From assembly GCA_037954325.1 (NCBI GenBank), contig JBBMNZ010000019.1, positions 10,865,001 through 10,929,000 on the forward strand: DNA of 64,000 nucleotides. Reading direction: 5' to 3'. Both the position numbers and the translations under genes were made by a program. Source of the stretch: Fistularia commersonii (Eukaryota > Chordata > Actinopteri > Syngnathiformes > Fistulariidae). The notes beneath the pieces are model-generated. The model did no database searches. It saw nothing but the letters and a program-made list of their open reading frames with translations, and was not told the origin of the DNA. This document shows, in pieces, positions 35,565 to 48,441 of this stretch (positions within the stretch are counted from its first letter, which is position 1; every line of letters begins with the position of its first letter).

Positions 35565-35585
35565 GTCACCATGGTAACTTCCAAT
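35565..35585 (+). promoter_or_regulatory. RFX X-box followed by a CCAAT box
   Basis: GTCACC-AT-GGTAAC at 35565-35578 fits GTNRCC-N(0-3)-RGYAAC exactly, and CCAAT starts 3 nt later at 35581. RFX and NF-Y sites occur together in MHC class II and some other promoters. Surroundings (35530-35660) are GC-rich. No exon is attached to it. Confidence 0.4.
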
Positions 35586-37182
35586 CAGCGAGTGTGGCGG
35601 AGTCTGCCGGCCGTGTGTTTGGCGCGAGGCTCTAAGAGGCGCAGGTGGAGCACATATGGAACAATGGCCTAGCAGGGAAAAAAAGAAAGAAAGCACCACC
35701 CTGCCCGCCTGTATGTGCCAGCAGTGCCCATTTTAATCCCACTGTTACCTTCTAGTGGTCTCTGATGGAGACGTCGCGCTGCAATCACAGCCTCAGACTG
35801 CTGCTGGGCCCGTGCCAGACTTCGCTCCACAAAGCCGGAGTGAGCGCGCTTTTGTAAAACAATGTGCGCGGGAGCGGCGGATCCACCGTCCCTTGATCAC
35901 GTCACTCGCCGTCCTTCACGCAAACCTTCGTGACCTTGGCCGGATGGGCCACGTCTCGGGGTTGTGACGCATCCTGCTCCTGTGTCGCGGTCGTGGACCG
36001 ACTGGTTCCCGCCCGATCGCGACTTTCTCCCGAGTGAGATTTATAAGGTTTCCTGTCACATAAATCCAGCCCGCTAGATGTTTGAGGAAGCTGTAATGTA
36101 CGTGCTCGTACATACGTCGATATCGGGCGGTTTTCGCCTCAGATGGATAGTAATTGGGCTGGTAATGTTATGGAAATCACTGGCGTGTGCAGTAAATAAA
36201 TCAATCATTCAAGGGGCCTTATCTATCACCGCACATTTAACCAGTCGGCTCCTGTGTAGGTTAATTAAAGCACAATGGCCGAGGCGAGGACCTGGCACCC
36301 GTCCTGCCTGCGTTTAAGCCGTTCCTAGGCCCGCTAGGCTCAAGCTTTCTACAGCCAGATGAAATTTGCCCATTCTATCCACCCCCATCCCAGCTGAACA
36401 CATAAATCATCTGTAAGGGACTCTGCTTCGACCCTAAATTCCATGAACAATGGCGTTTGTCCACAAATACCAAACATAATTGCTGGATACGCTTCAAAGA
36501 GGAAATTGTGTTTCTTTGCACTTATCTGGAAGCATATAGCGCAGATTTCTGTGAGTCACTTCATCTGCGTTTGGAACAAATCAATTAAGATGTTGTGCCA
36601 CATCCAGCATGGATATTGTGTCAAATGTGCCACCATTGGTTTGCTTTTATGTTTGGCCTGAGTGGCGAGATAAGAGTGAATGGCATCTGTTTGTTGGGGG
36701 GGGATGTTTAGAGCGGGGCGGGGGGGCTACGACTGGGAAACATAAACATGTCAAAGTGCAAACGAGGTATGTTTCACATCAAAACGGCATTTGAGTCGTA
36801 GTGCGGGTTTTATTGGAATTCTTCTTTTCTTTCATGACAGGGCAGTGCGTGTTCCCATCATCGGAAATATCTCACGTATTCCCTGGCAACGAACCTGAGG
36901 GGTGGGGGGTCCTCCGGGGTTCCTATTAACGTGGTACGTAACATAAACGTGACAAGGAGACCAACGTAGCCCAACTTAATAGCACACTAGAAGCTTGGAT
37001 CTTCAGGCAATATAGATACAATCCTAAAGGCATCCCTGTCAAACTCTACCTTACTCCTCTCCAGCCAATCACCTCATCGCACCAAGACAAGCGGAGGGTG
37101 TGTCCACGTATGACAAACGCGGGTATGAGCTCAGTCTGATGTCGGTTATCACTTTTTGTGTATTTTTCATATATTTCAATTT

Positions 37183-37545
37183 TCATTCATTCATTATCTA
37201 TACAGGGTCGCAAGAGGTTGAAGCCTATCCCAGCTGTCATTGGGAAAGATGCGGGGTTCACCAGTCGGGGTTTGCCAGTCACATAGAGACATACAACCAT
37301 TCATTCACATGTCAGAGATATACTTTACAACTATTCACTTTATCCTTCATACATCCGGGCAATTTGGGGTCTCCTGTGAAACTCTTGCATGTTTTTGGAC
37401 TGCGGGAGGAAACTGGAGAACCCGCACAGACAAAAGGAGAACATGGAGGCTCCACAAAGAGAGGGCCTCTTGTCAGAATCAAACCAGAGACCTTCTTGTT
37501 GTGAGGCGGAAGTGCCAACCACCGTGCCCTCATGCTGCCCATAAA
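37183..37545 (+). repeat. Interspersed repeat family A, near full length
   Basis: CATTCATTCATTATCTATAC head, GAAGCCTATCCCAGCTGTCA, GAGACATACAACCATTCATT, TTTTTGGACTGCGGGAGGAA, and tail AACCAGAGACCTTCTTGTTG then CACCGTGCC. Confidence 0.8.
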
Positions 37546-37671
37546 TAAGGAAAATTACTGTGTCTTTTTAACTTCCAAGTCTCCATTTATAAATGTCCAG
37601 AGTAAATCTGGGAGGTTTGTTTGTTTAAAGCATCGGTACAAACGGCAGGCTTAACATGTATGTATGTATGC

Positions 37672-37674
<3 letters not shown>

Positions 37675-37755
<81 letters not shown>
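37675..37755. repeat. (TG)40 microsatellite
   Basis: Perfect TG run after TATGTATGCGCG. Confidence 0.95.
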
Positions 37756-37756
<1 letters not shown>

Positions 37757-40700
37757 CGGTCCGCAGCTACGGGTGAGTGAACATCGCGGCCAAAGTTGGG
37801 CAGTTTCGGCGGTAACTTCTGCCGCCACATGTTCAATAAATACTGCGGAAAGGCTTCGGAGGCGCTTGCTTATGTAATATGTCATAAAAGTCATTGTGAA
37901 TGCTCAGGGAAGTTTCTCATTAGTTCGTCCATGTAATATGTAGCAGCTGCTATGCGAGAATCATCGGAGGCCTGATAATTAGCAAATCCGTCCAAAACAA
38001 GGATCCCGGATGACTTCTCTCTACTTTTTCTGATGAAACACTATGTGAAACTTGTATCTTATCTCCCACTCAAAAGATTATTTTTTCTTGTAATTTTCAA
38101 ATAAATAACAGTAGAGCCACGACTTTCCTGCGCCAAAGCAATTACGGGCAATTCCGAGGCAGCGCCCTGACCGTGCCAACCCCGGGCCTCGCCCTGGGAA
38201 GATCCGAGCGGAGGCACCGGGGCCCGTACGGCTCCTCGCGGCCCTCAGCTGTCACCGATAACAACTGTATCTCATTATCCTCCTTCGTGGGAGTGGAGGT
38301 GGGGGGAGGTAGCGGCCGTCGTCGACACCGTCCTCCTCTCCCTCTGCGACGGGCCGCTCGCTGACAAAAGACACTCTCCAAAGCTTGAACGCGAGCCAAA
38401 TCCTCCATTCATGTTGCCATGTACGGCAGATGTCTCGGTGAGCTTATGGCCGGTCGCAGATCGATGCGGCTCGACAGAAAGCTGCAACTCAACACTGCGT
38501 CTCGCAGCATCTGCACGGTGCGGGGAGTAATGGCATTTTAAATTTTTCATGCGAATGGGGTGAGTTATTCGCTTAATTAAATCAGCCGGTTTCTCGCTCG
38601 TCAGGGACGGGAAAGGGTGGGGGGTGAGAGGGTCACTCAACACTTGAGGTTTTAATAGCAGTGCTTTAATGAACTCCGGCACATTTTGCAGTTTATTCTC
38701 GTCTTAATGATCTTTGATTTCCTCCGCTTTTGTACTTCGCACAGAGGAAATCGATGAAACACCTCGAGCGGCTGACCTCACGTCTCCGGTCACGTGATCG
38801 GCTGATGTTACGTCTGCCCGGTTTCCCAAATGTACATGTTTTGGGTCACGCGAGCCTTTGGATTTTTGCGTGGCCTAGATCGTGCTACTGCCCGGTGGCA
38901 ACTGGACCCGCGGTCGTCTTCTATCCGTTACCGATCTGTTTCACTTAGCTTTAAATACCCTGGTCCGTCTCAAGAATCCAAGTATTTCCTTTTACAGTAA
39001 AAAGAAAAATAGACATGATGTACTCACAGGGCACTCAGGAGATGCTTTAAGCCCGTCTTATAAACGGTAATAATTGAATTTCTTTTTTTTTGGAAATGTA
39101 AAAATGATTCGTCTGTTTTCGGACAGGTTTTTATCAGTAATGGGTCCCCTGTGATTATGTTTATTAGTTGCGGTCAAGGGTCACAGCGGTGGAATGCATC
39201 CCAGCAGCGCCGGGCGATAGACAAGCTGACAGCCTGCGCAGAGTCACATACCATTATTCTATATTCACAAGCACGCTCGCATTTATAGAATTTCGCATGT
39301 TTATCTTGAGAAAAACTGGGATGCGCATGTGTTTTCACACCTACTTATCAACTGACAAACTCAGAATAACTCCAAGGGCTCAGTGTTGAACGATGATAAT
39401 TTAATCCTTCCGACGGAGCGCATAAGAATAACTGCCGCCCCTACATGTTCTGAAAAATGCACTTGAATAAACAACAATTTATGACACTGAAAATAAAAGA
39501 AATAAAAATTAGCTTTATAATCATCAACGCGCAATCGCCATCAACAACCTGAGCCTCCTAACAAATCAATCATTACTGAGATTTAGCCCTGCTTTCATTA
39601 GGAAATCATATAGATTAAATGTTAATCATAGCTAACTCTATAGCGGTGGGCTCCTGCCAAGATGACAGATGGACCATTAATGAGAATTATGAGGGGATCT
39701 TCGTTTATCCACGAATATGGAGACGCAACACCAAACATAGCGCCGCGCTCGGCTTCCAAAAACTGAAATTCAGACAGCGAGTGAAAGAGTTAGGATGAGA
39801 ATCAGCCTGCTCGCCGCCACCGCCTCTTTTCCCCAGGCAGGCGTGTGCGCACAAAAAAAAAAAAAAAAATAGGTGCGAGCGCTCCTGCGAGGATGCTGTT
39901 TTTAAGACGGCCTCATTGTGGACACTGCCACGGGAGGCTGGGGGGAAATTGGCGGTAACACCTGTCACACACATTCAGCGTCAGATATTAGCATCCGTCT
40001 CTTTCAGCAGTTTGTGAACGATGAATAATTACTCTTGTTTAAAAAATCTGCCTATTAGCGCTAACCAGGTTATATTGGACATCTGTCTCGGAGTGTGACA
40101 GATATAATTGGCTGCCCTCGTATTGTGTTTCTCTCTGTGGAGAATAAAAAAAAAAAAAAAATGCAGAGGTTGCCACGGCTTCATCCGGTCGTGTGACGTA
40201 GCTCCCGCACGGCGGGCCTCGCCAGCGAGTCAAACAAAATAGCGGGGAGATGAAAGTTGCCGCGAAAGCGGCACACATATGTCCGCGCGTGGCGCTCGGT
40301 GCCGTGTTATTGGCACCGTGTTTTCATCAGGTCTGATAACATATGTTGGGAACTCGGGAGGCTCCGGGCAGGAGGGAATAGCGCGGCGTTTGAAGTCAAC
40401 AGTCGCATTAAAGCAGAGGAGCGGCACAGTTGTGCGGAGATGCTCTCTTGTTCAAAGGGATGGAAGGAACCGCTCCGGGGAGCGTCCAACATCAAGAGCT
40501 GACCCCGCCACTGTTTCCAGCTACCTTCTGCCGCGCGTCCCGCTGCCGTATGCTGTGATTCCCAAAGACCGGCAGGCCTGTGCCATCTGGCCTCACTTCG
40601 GATTCCCCGGACACATATTGGGAATCCAAACTATGCCACCTCCCTGCGCCGCCCTTCCCTCTGTGCCCCCTCCACCTGGGTCGCCCCTGCCCCTGCACTT

Positions 40701-41593
40701 CATCCCTGCTTGAGTGTTGGCTGGAGTGGAAGAGGTCGGCTCTCAAAGTCATCCCGGTTGCCCTTTTCCTCTTAATCCCCTTGTGATGGGATCCGCTAGC
40801 AGCCCTTTAAATTCAGGGGGGAAACGGTCGATAGTTTTTAAGATGAAGGAAACCCCCCCCCCCTCCCCCCTTGGAGGCTTCCCACCCTCAGCCCCCGCGG
40901 TATCAGGGGTTCGTCACGTGACCTTCCGACTGTTTTTTTTTTTCTTTTCTGAAATAAAGCCCCGAAATTTATTTCACTCCGTTGCAATCTAACAGCCCGG
41001 ACACAAAAACAGAAACGAGAAACAGCCCGAGCTCCCGTGCAAAGTTTGTCGCTTCACCTCTTTGCTGTACATGTTTTACGCGCACACAAAAGAGAGGAGA
41101 GGCTCCAGGAAGAGAGCGGCGGTGGGCCGTATAGTGTGTTCTGTAGCGCTGCCACAGATTTCACACTCCTTTTTGTGTGTCTCTTTCTCTTCCTCTCTGC
41201 TGGCCGGCGTCTCAGCGGGGAAGTCGATTCCCTAATAACTGGGGAATCAAAGTTGGACAGCGCCACCGCTGAGCGCCATAAAGGAAGCAGCGGAGTGGCT
41301 GGCCATTCATTCAGCGAGGGCCCATTACAACATATAGCAGATGGACACTGCACGTCACCGGGTGACATCTCAAGACAGCCGCGGCCGCCCGCCTGCCCGG
41401 GCTGGACGAGATGAAAGGTACGAAGGAGACGGGAGGCAGGTTGCCTCAAACAGAGACAGATCTGATCAACAACTGCACAGAGGATGAAATCAAAGTGGTT
41501 GAAGCATGTGGCGTGAGGCATCTGGTATTCTAGCAAACAGAAGCTGGCGAAGCTGCCAACACTTTCAGGGGAGAGTGGCCTCCCCCCCCAACA

Positions 41594-41594
<1 letters not shown>

Positions 41595-41634
<40 letters not shown>
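41595..41634. repeat. (CA)20 microsatellite
   Basis: Perfect CA run after a C8 tract. Confidence 0.95.
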
Positions 41635-41639
<5 letters not shown>

Positions 41640-44070
41640 ACGCCCGCCCAGCGGCCTCAAACCAGTGGAAAAGCTACCGGCTTGTATTTTTAAAATCACA
41701 AGACGCATTTTTTTTCTGTCCCTTCACATTCTGCACTGATCAGATTAGAGGGACCCGAGCCAGACGGAAAGGAGAGCCCCCCTCGGACAAGAAGTCCCCT
41801 CCTCCGTAACCTGAAACAGTAGCTTATTTACTCAAAGTAAATCAAACGCAAAGGTGACTCCCGCTGGAGAGACGCCAGAACATCTGCTCGAATTTCTGGC
41901 CACTTTTCTTATCTGAGAAGTAAGCTGGAATCTGATGACTTCAAAAAAAAAAAAAAAAAAATAGGCAAATATTGCTTTTTCATCCCGGAAGCCGAATTTC
42001 TACAAGAAGCAAATCACCACTGGAGCGATGTACACAAGTAGCTTATAGCAGAGCTGATGTAATGTGGGTTTACGCGCTGTGTAACAACATTATGCATGGC
42101 GTATCTGTGTACATCTGCCCGTCAAGTGTAAAGAACCTGTCAAGCCCCTCTTGGCATCGATTTTACATTTCATACTACTTCCTTGCGTGCAGCGCTGTGA
42201 GCATCTGATCCCCTAATCTCAGAATGCCAGGTTTCACTCAATGTCATCTGCCAATGAGCTGCAGCCAGGCGCCCATCCTGCCTCTGGCACCAGAACTGCA
42301 CCCATCCAGCTTGCATGCGCGCGCGCTAATACCCACTGTTGCTAGGTTACGACGAGAGGAATCAAATTGAGGTGGCTTCCACAGCTGCGCTGTACTGTTG
42401 TGCACCGAGGGATATAGATGGCAGTGTTCCCAGTATGCACCTGGATGGAGGGGAGAAGTCTAATCTACTAGGTAGAGCAGCGGCTGCCTGCCCTGCATTT
42501 GGAATCAAATGTCGGGGAAGGAGAGGAAATCAGATCCGCTATCGCCGACTTTGTTTTTGACCGAGCGAACGCGTGTTAATATGTGTTTTACTGTCAGCGG
42601 GGAGGTTGGGAGGGGTCAGGGGGAGCCTGCGGCGCATGAACTGTGGGATTTTTCTCGCGCAAGGTGCTTAAACGGAAACATGTGTTTCGGCGAGGGGCAG
42701 GGGGATTGACACGATTCTTAAAAACTCTCCAGATTTTTATCCCCCCTCCCCCCCCGGCGCGAGCGGACTCGTCGACTCTCTCCCCTTTATTTCCGACGAC
42801 CGTCGTCCGCAAACACTTTGATCACGTCATCTTTTCTTCGGCTCGCTGCACCGCCGACTGCTCTTTGCTCAGATCCCCTTTTTGAACAATTGGCTGCAAA
42901 CGGTCTCTCCGACATGCCAAAAACCCATAAAAGGCTTCTCCACAGCTGACTTCCTGCATCTTAGTTTCAATATAACCGCTGATCCGAGCTACTCTGACAT
43001 TGTTCGTTTCACAGGGTCCTTGCGACTGTGACAACCTCTTAACAACCGCGTGCCAAAAAAAACAGAATGATTACATTTGGCAAAAAACAAGCCGGGCCCA
43101 CGTTGACGTGCAAAGCGGCCGTTAAAAAACCAAAAAGCCGAGGAGGTACGGCACACCTCCGCGCACCTCCGAAAGATCCAAATAGATTTTGTGTGGGGTA
43201 AATAAATAAATAAACAAAATAAAAACACACTTCCTGGATATGAGTCTGTCTCACAGGTTTCACAAATATTATGTAACAGTCTATTAGCGGTCTTCAAGGG
43301 GCCGCTCGACATAGTTTGTTCATGTGGCCGGAGACGGGCCCGGCGGCTGCCAGGCCGGGAGGCTGCTGGCTTCGGTTTCATGTTTAGTTAAGAGCTGGCG
43401 AGACCCGACTGCTCCTTTGACGGGACGCACTGAGCTTAGGGAGGGTTTATTACAAGGTTTAACGCATGAAGTGGAAGGTTATGAGATTATTTATGTTCAT
43501 AATCTAGGAAAACAATTACATTTTTGAATATATATATATCATGGTATCTCCAAGAATTTATCGATGAGGCTGGAGATCACAATATGTTTTGTGTCCAAAC
43601 ACAAAAAGCGGCTGCTTCATAATTAAATAATATCTAATTACTATTCTATTGAATTATTTTTTTCGATCCTTAATGTGGTAATTTGGGGTCAGGCAGGTCT
43701 TCTGCATCTTTTTTCAGGATTTGTAAAACAATCCCATTCAATTGCAGATTTTCTAAAAAAAATGATCAAAATGAATAAACAACATAAAATATTTCACAAA
43801 GTCTTAGAGAAGCCACTGCCTATTTTGAGAAAATTTGGGTTTTACATTTTATATGTTATCAATTTATCATTTATTTCTTATTAATAATCATATAAATAAT
43901 TTATCATTTGTAACTACAATTATCATTATTATCATTATTATTATTATTCTGTTAAGGGCCTCCAATACCCCCAGCAATTATAAATTTCAAAATAAAGACA
44001 AAATTGGTTGACTATTGATCTACTTATCATTTGCCTCCTCACTGAAGGTCCTCACCGACTCCGGCTCGTA

Positions 44071-44077
44071 ACACACA

Positions 44078-44166
<89 letters not shown>
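44071..44166. repeat. (CA)n microsatellite, interrupted
   Basis: CA runs interrupted by CAAA at two places. Confidence 0.95.
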
Positions 44167-44170
<4 letters not shown>

Positions 44171-45380
44171 CATTGTAGCACAGATAATTCACACACCGCT
44201 TACTAACATGAGACTTTAAGGAATGGTTTCAAATAGGAATAGGACGACAGAACAAGGATGAATAGAACAGGTATGACTGTATAACTGCGTGGCGCTTCTG
44301 TGATAAACAGCTAAACTGAAACCCCACATCTGCTGTCCTGCCAGTGTAAAAGTTGACTTTACTGGAGGGTGGAGAGCAACTGTTTGATTAATAAATGCAC
44401 AAGTGCATTTCCTTTTGAAATAGAGGCCATGTTTTTGCCCGAGCCCACCCCCGGCCTCCCACCCGTTTGATGGATTCATGCCTCCTCCGCCATGTTTTCA
44501 CAGGAGCCACACACACACTGGAGAAGGCAAAAGCCTGCATTGTGTCTCTGAGTGAATCTTCCTCTGTGATATTAAGAAGCCATTAGAAGTATCATATCAG
44601 AGCTACATTTTGGGGGTGTTTAAGGAGGAAAAAAAAAAAAAAAAAACAGCTAAATAAATCCTTTCCCCTCCTCTGGCTCCTCCTCGCCAAGGCGAGCCAG
44701 AAACAGATGCCGGTGCCACCATGTTGCCAGCGCTCCCTCCCAGCGGCGGGGACGATGACGGGAGCTGCCAAATAATCCTCTCAGTGGCTCAAGTGATGTT
44801 GGAGTGCATTTTCTGAAAGAACATTGGCTCGTTTCTGAAATGACTAGAATATTTATGTGGACATTATTACTATTTGGCATCATCATCAAATGAAAGCCTA
44901 CATTTATAAAGGGAGCACAGGTGCAACTCATTTCCCGTCCCGTTCCTCCTCCCATCGCCTCCTTGGTTCTTTGCTTCAATTTACTAGCAGGCAGTTGATA
45001 AGTTGTCGCCAACGCGGAGGAGAGAATTAAAAATAAGAGGCCCGGTGTGATCATCTGTGCCGCTAGTGGGAGCATGCTCATTTTTAGCATTTTGCACGGG
45101 CCGGGTGAGCGAGCAGACGAAGGAGAGGGCAGATGGAGGCAGGAAGCTCCTGGTGCCTCCTCTTCTCTCAACACGTGGGGGGAGGGAAGGGGGGGGTCAG
45201 AGTTCCGGTAGCACACAGAAGATCCTGCAAATGTGGGTTTGCCCCTCCCCCCCCTCCCCTTACAGTAACACTAATATAAATGGAAGTCATTGAAACGCTG
45301 CGGCAATGACCTCAGGCCAGCAAAGTGTCCATGACAACTAGCAGTTGGGGATCACTGAATTCAGATCTGAATGTATCCAT

Positions 45381-45413
<33 letters not shown>

Positions 45414-45414
45414 C
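45381..45414. repeat. (CA)n(TA)n microsatellite
   Basis: CA run passing into a short TA run just before a family A repeat. Confidence 0.9.
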
Positions 45415-45417
45415 AGA

Positions 45418-45838
45418 CCATTCATTCATTCAATATCTATACCACTGCACTCACTGAAATCACTGATACAGTAACTGGAAATGATTTGGCTCTGAGGGAA
45501 AAAGGCTATTCATTTATTTATTATCTATATCGCTTATCTTGCACTCAGGGTTAATGGGGGAGATTGAGTGGCGAGTGGAAGGGCTCACCCCGGACCCATC
45601 AATCATAAGGCCACATACAAACTGTTCACCCTCTCATTGACACCTCATATAGAGACAAACAACCATTCATTCTCTTGGTAATGAACCTCCTGCATGGTTT
45701 TGGACTATTTGAGGAAACCAGAGAGCTTTGAGGAAACCAGCACAGACACGGGGAGAAAAATGGCAACTCAACACAGAGAGGCCTCCCTAAATCAAACCTG
45801 GAATCAAACCTGGGACCTTCTTTCTGTGAGCCAGAACT
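45418..45838 (+). repeat. Interspersed repeat family A with duplicated head
   Basis: Head motif CATTCAATATCTATAC at about 45426 and again ATTATCTATATCGCTTATCT at about 45520, then CTTGCACTCAGGGTTAATGG, and tail AACCTGGGACCTTCTTTCTG. Internal tandem duplication of AATCAAACCTGG near 45789-45811. Confidence 0.72.
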
Positions 45839-45843
45839 GGAAC

Positions 45844-45844
<1 letters not shown>

Positions 45845-45875
<31 letters not shown>
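45845..45875. repeat. (TA)n(CA)n microsatellite
   Basis: TA run of about 10 units followed by CA, at the 3' end of the family A copy. Confidence 0.9.
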
Positions 45876-47598
45876 GCATGCATACACAGACACACAAGTG
45901 CATATGAACAACATATGTGCCCTGGATACGTAGTTATAAAATGGGTATTGGCATAAGATCAAAGTTCTGAAAAACTCAGAACTACATGGAAATGTTAAAA
46001 TACCCATCACCACCGCTATACTAAATAAATACTGCAACACCGAAAGTACTGAAATTCCAGGGAGAGCCAGTGCGACCTCCTCCGAGCTGCAGCGGAGGGG
46101 GAGGAGGCTCGGAAAGCTGCGATGAAGAAGAAAATTAAATGGAAAAAAGTAAATAAGCAAACAAAATACGATTATCCCTGCCACTTCTTCTCATCAGCGG
46201 AAGGTAAGTGATCGGAGGAGCTGAGAGGATTTTAAAGTTCTTGCAGAAGGGGGTGGGGAGCCATGGTGTTATTTATATTATAGCATAACTAGGCTGGCAC
46301 CACGACTCCGACTGCAAGAGCGGGTAAGTTTGTGCGATATCTCGTCCAGATGTTTCCCTCAGCTCGAGGAATCCTACGTGTTTGGTGAAAATGTCTTTTG
46401 CTTTGTTTTGTTATGTGACAACTTTTGTGATTGTATTTGGAGATTCTGGAGGAGGAGGAAGAGGCGACGCTGAATTTCCAGAGGTCCGGAGTCGGACCCG
46501 TCACAGACCTCACAACGGATCTGCTACCGTACAGGAGCTGAGAACATCGGCTTGCCTTTTAAATGAGTCTCGCAGACAATGCGCGCTTATTATCCATCTG
46601 TGGGTTAATTATTAACATTGAGCATAATCTCCGACCATCTCCACTTCACACGGTTTGACACGAGACGACAGATTGTTCCTGACTGAACTTGTTATTGAAT
46701 GAAAGAACAACATGACGGCAGCTTTGGTCGACTCTAATATCACAAACAGCAGGTTCGGTGTTAAAGCTGCATTGCTGAAGGAGCGAGGATGCCTGATTGT
46801 TCAACAAATGAATGAATAAAAAAGTAAAATGAAATTAGATAAGTAAATCAATAAAGTGACCGCTCATTTCAATGTTTGAGAAGAATAAACCCATCTGGAT
46901 TCGAAATATTTAAATCCTAGTCCTTTTCTGTCTCTTATCTCGAGCTTGACTCCAAAACACAGCTGTCAGACTAAACACAAAATAAATGTTTAAATTGTTT
47001 GATCATTTTTATTTAATTATCATTATTTAATATAATATAAAGCAAGATACACTGCATAAAATGTGTAATTTTTCTTGTCTATATAAGGTTGGATGGAAAA
47101 CAGGAGAAGTAAGGATTTCTGGCGAGAATTACACGAGAGGCTTCCAAGAAATGACAAAACCTCTGATATGGAAAGTTTCATGGAGAAGGTTTGAGTTAGC
47201 TGGGTTAATAGAGTTAAATAAAATACTATTTAATAACTTACGTAATATTAGATAGTAAATCATAAATACATTTTTTTCTTCTACATATTTCGATCTTTTG
47301 AAAATTGTGCTTTCCTTTGATTTTTCTTTTCGCTAATATCTTTATTTCTGATCATCCATTTAGGAGTCCTTGTGAGGCATCTGCATGCATTTCTCCAATA
47401 AAAACAGAATTGTTCAGGATTTTTTTTTTTTTAATTCTAAGTGTTCGGTTTGTTTGCAATAAGTTAAGAATGTTAAAATTTGCATTTGAAGGCCGAAGGG
47501 ATGTTTCTGAGCGTCTGCCGGTGGAGGGTGCGTGATACCAAAAGGCTATGTTTAACCAGTGGGAACTGGTTTATCGAAAGACCACCAAGCCTGTGTTT

Positions 47599-47602
<4 letters not shown>

Positions 47603-47667
<65 letters not shown>
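47603..47667. repeat. (CT)15 and (CA)15 compound microsatellite
   Basis: CT run 47603-47632, short spacer, CA run 47638-47667. Confidence 0.95.
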
Positions 47668-47669
<2 letters not shown>

Positions 47670-48238
47670 TCTCACGCCCCGTGTGAACACTCGTCTTTAA
47701 CGAGTCGAGAGCCGAAGCCATGCGTGATTGTTTTAGAGAGGCTGCCCTTAAGGCACGTTATCGCTCAATGCGGGCCTGCCTCTCCCAGTCATACGTCCCC
47801 TCTTGTTGATTGTGCCGCGCGGATCAGTGGCAACAAAGGCATCATTAGAGGGGCTTCGGTCCCCACCAGGCCCGGGGTAATTATGAATGGGGGGCCCGGT
47901 AATAATTCAAGGGCCCATCGGTGCAGCTTGAAACTGAAGAGAGACGTTCACAGAGTCGGTGGTGGCGCACTTAGCCCCATCTGCCTCCATTTCCAAGCCA
48001 CCTGCCTGAGGATCTGACCCACGTCAGCCACGAGGATGGAGCACCATCGGGCCCAGGAGCCAGGCGGCGGGAAACATATGGGATTTATACATTGCTTTAA
48101 TGAATGATTTGCAGCGATCGTAAAAAGAAGAAAGAAAAAAAAAACAGCTCCGGACAATTACTTGATGAGGCCTGTCTGCTCAATTGGAGGACGATTGTTA
48201 ATTCTGCATTTATCTCAGGATGTGGAGTCAAATGATGT

Positions 48239-48264
48239 CACACACACAAACACACACACACACA
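48239..48264. repeat. (CA)n microsatellite
   Basis: CA run with one CAAA interruption. Confidence 0.9.
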
Positions 48265-48426
48265 TGCACACATGCATGAGGAGAAAGCAGGGATCCACCT
48301 CCGTCCACACTTGCCATCTTCTGCCGCTCGCCTCCGACTTGAATCGGTGATTTTGCATCTCGCCGACTGATAAACTCCTCGCGGCCCCGGCGCCTCCATC
48401 CAGGAGAGCGACGGCCTTTTCTCCTG

Positions 48427-48441
48427 CCAGAAGAGGGCAGT
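48427..48441 (+). promoter_or_regulatory. CTCF-like motif, plus orientation
   Basis: CCAGAAGAGGGCAGT matches CCASYAGRKGGCRSY at 14 of 15 positions (A at position 5). Confidence 0.35.

Larger units (their letters stand above)
32011..37182. other. Intergenic DNA
   Basis: No supported gene. Contents are a perfect CTCF motif at 33420 (minus), a weaker one at 33939 (plus), a compound CA repeat at 34852-34938, and an X-box plus CCAAT module at 35565. TAAT-rich stretches at 35150-35310 and 36150-36270 resemble conserved non-coding elements. Confidence 0.5.
37756..45417. other. Intergenic DNA
   Basis: No supported gene; the long open frames here are low-complexity or lack family similarity. It holds an isolated RE1 right half-site (GGACAGCGCC) at 41255-41264, A-runs near 39852, 40146 and 41945, and CA microsatellites at 41595 and 44071. 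Candidate conserved non-coding stretches lie at 39520-39700 and 44770-44960. Confidence 0.5.

Noticed and set aside
41054..41638. 194-codon open frame on the minus strand
   Set aside because: Begins in a CA repeat and has no recognisable domain, splice context or compositional sign of coding.
42338..42353. Third X-box candidate GTTGCTAGGTTACGAC
   Set aside because: Both half-sites deviate from GTNRCC and RGYAAC.
44071..44166. CRISPR-like array from regularly repeated CA blocks
   Set aside because: Plain microsatellite; vertebrate nuclear DNA and no spacer structure.
44650..45216. 188-codon open frame on the minus strand
   Set aside because: GC-rich stretch without stops; no known domain, and its sequence looks like a non-coding element read in frame.
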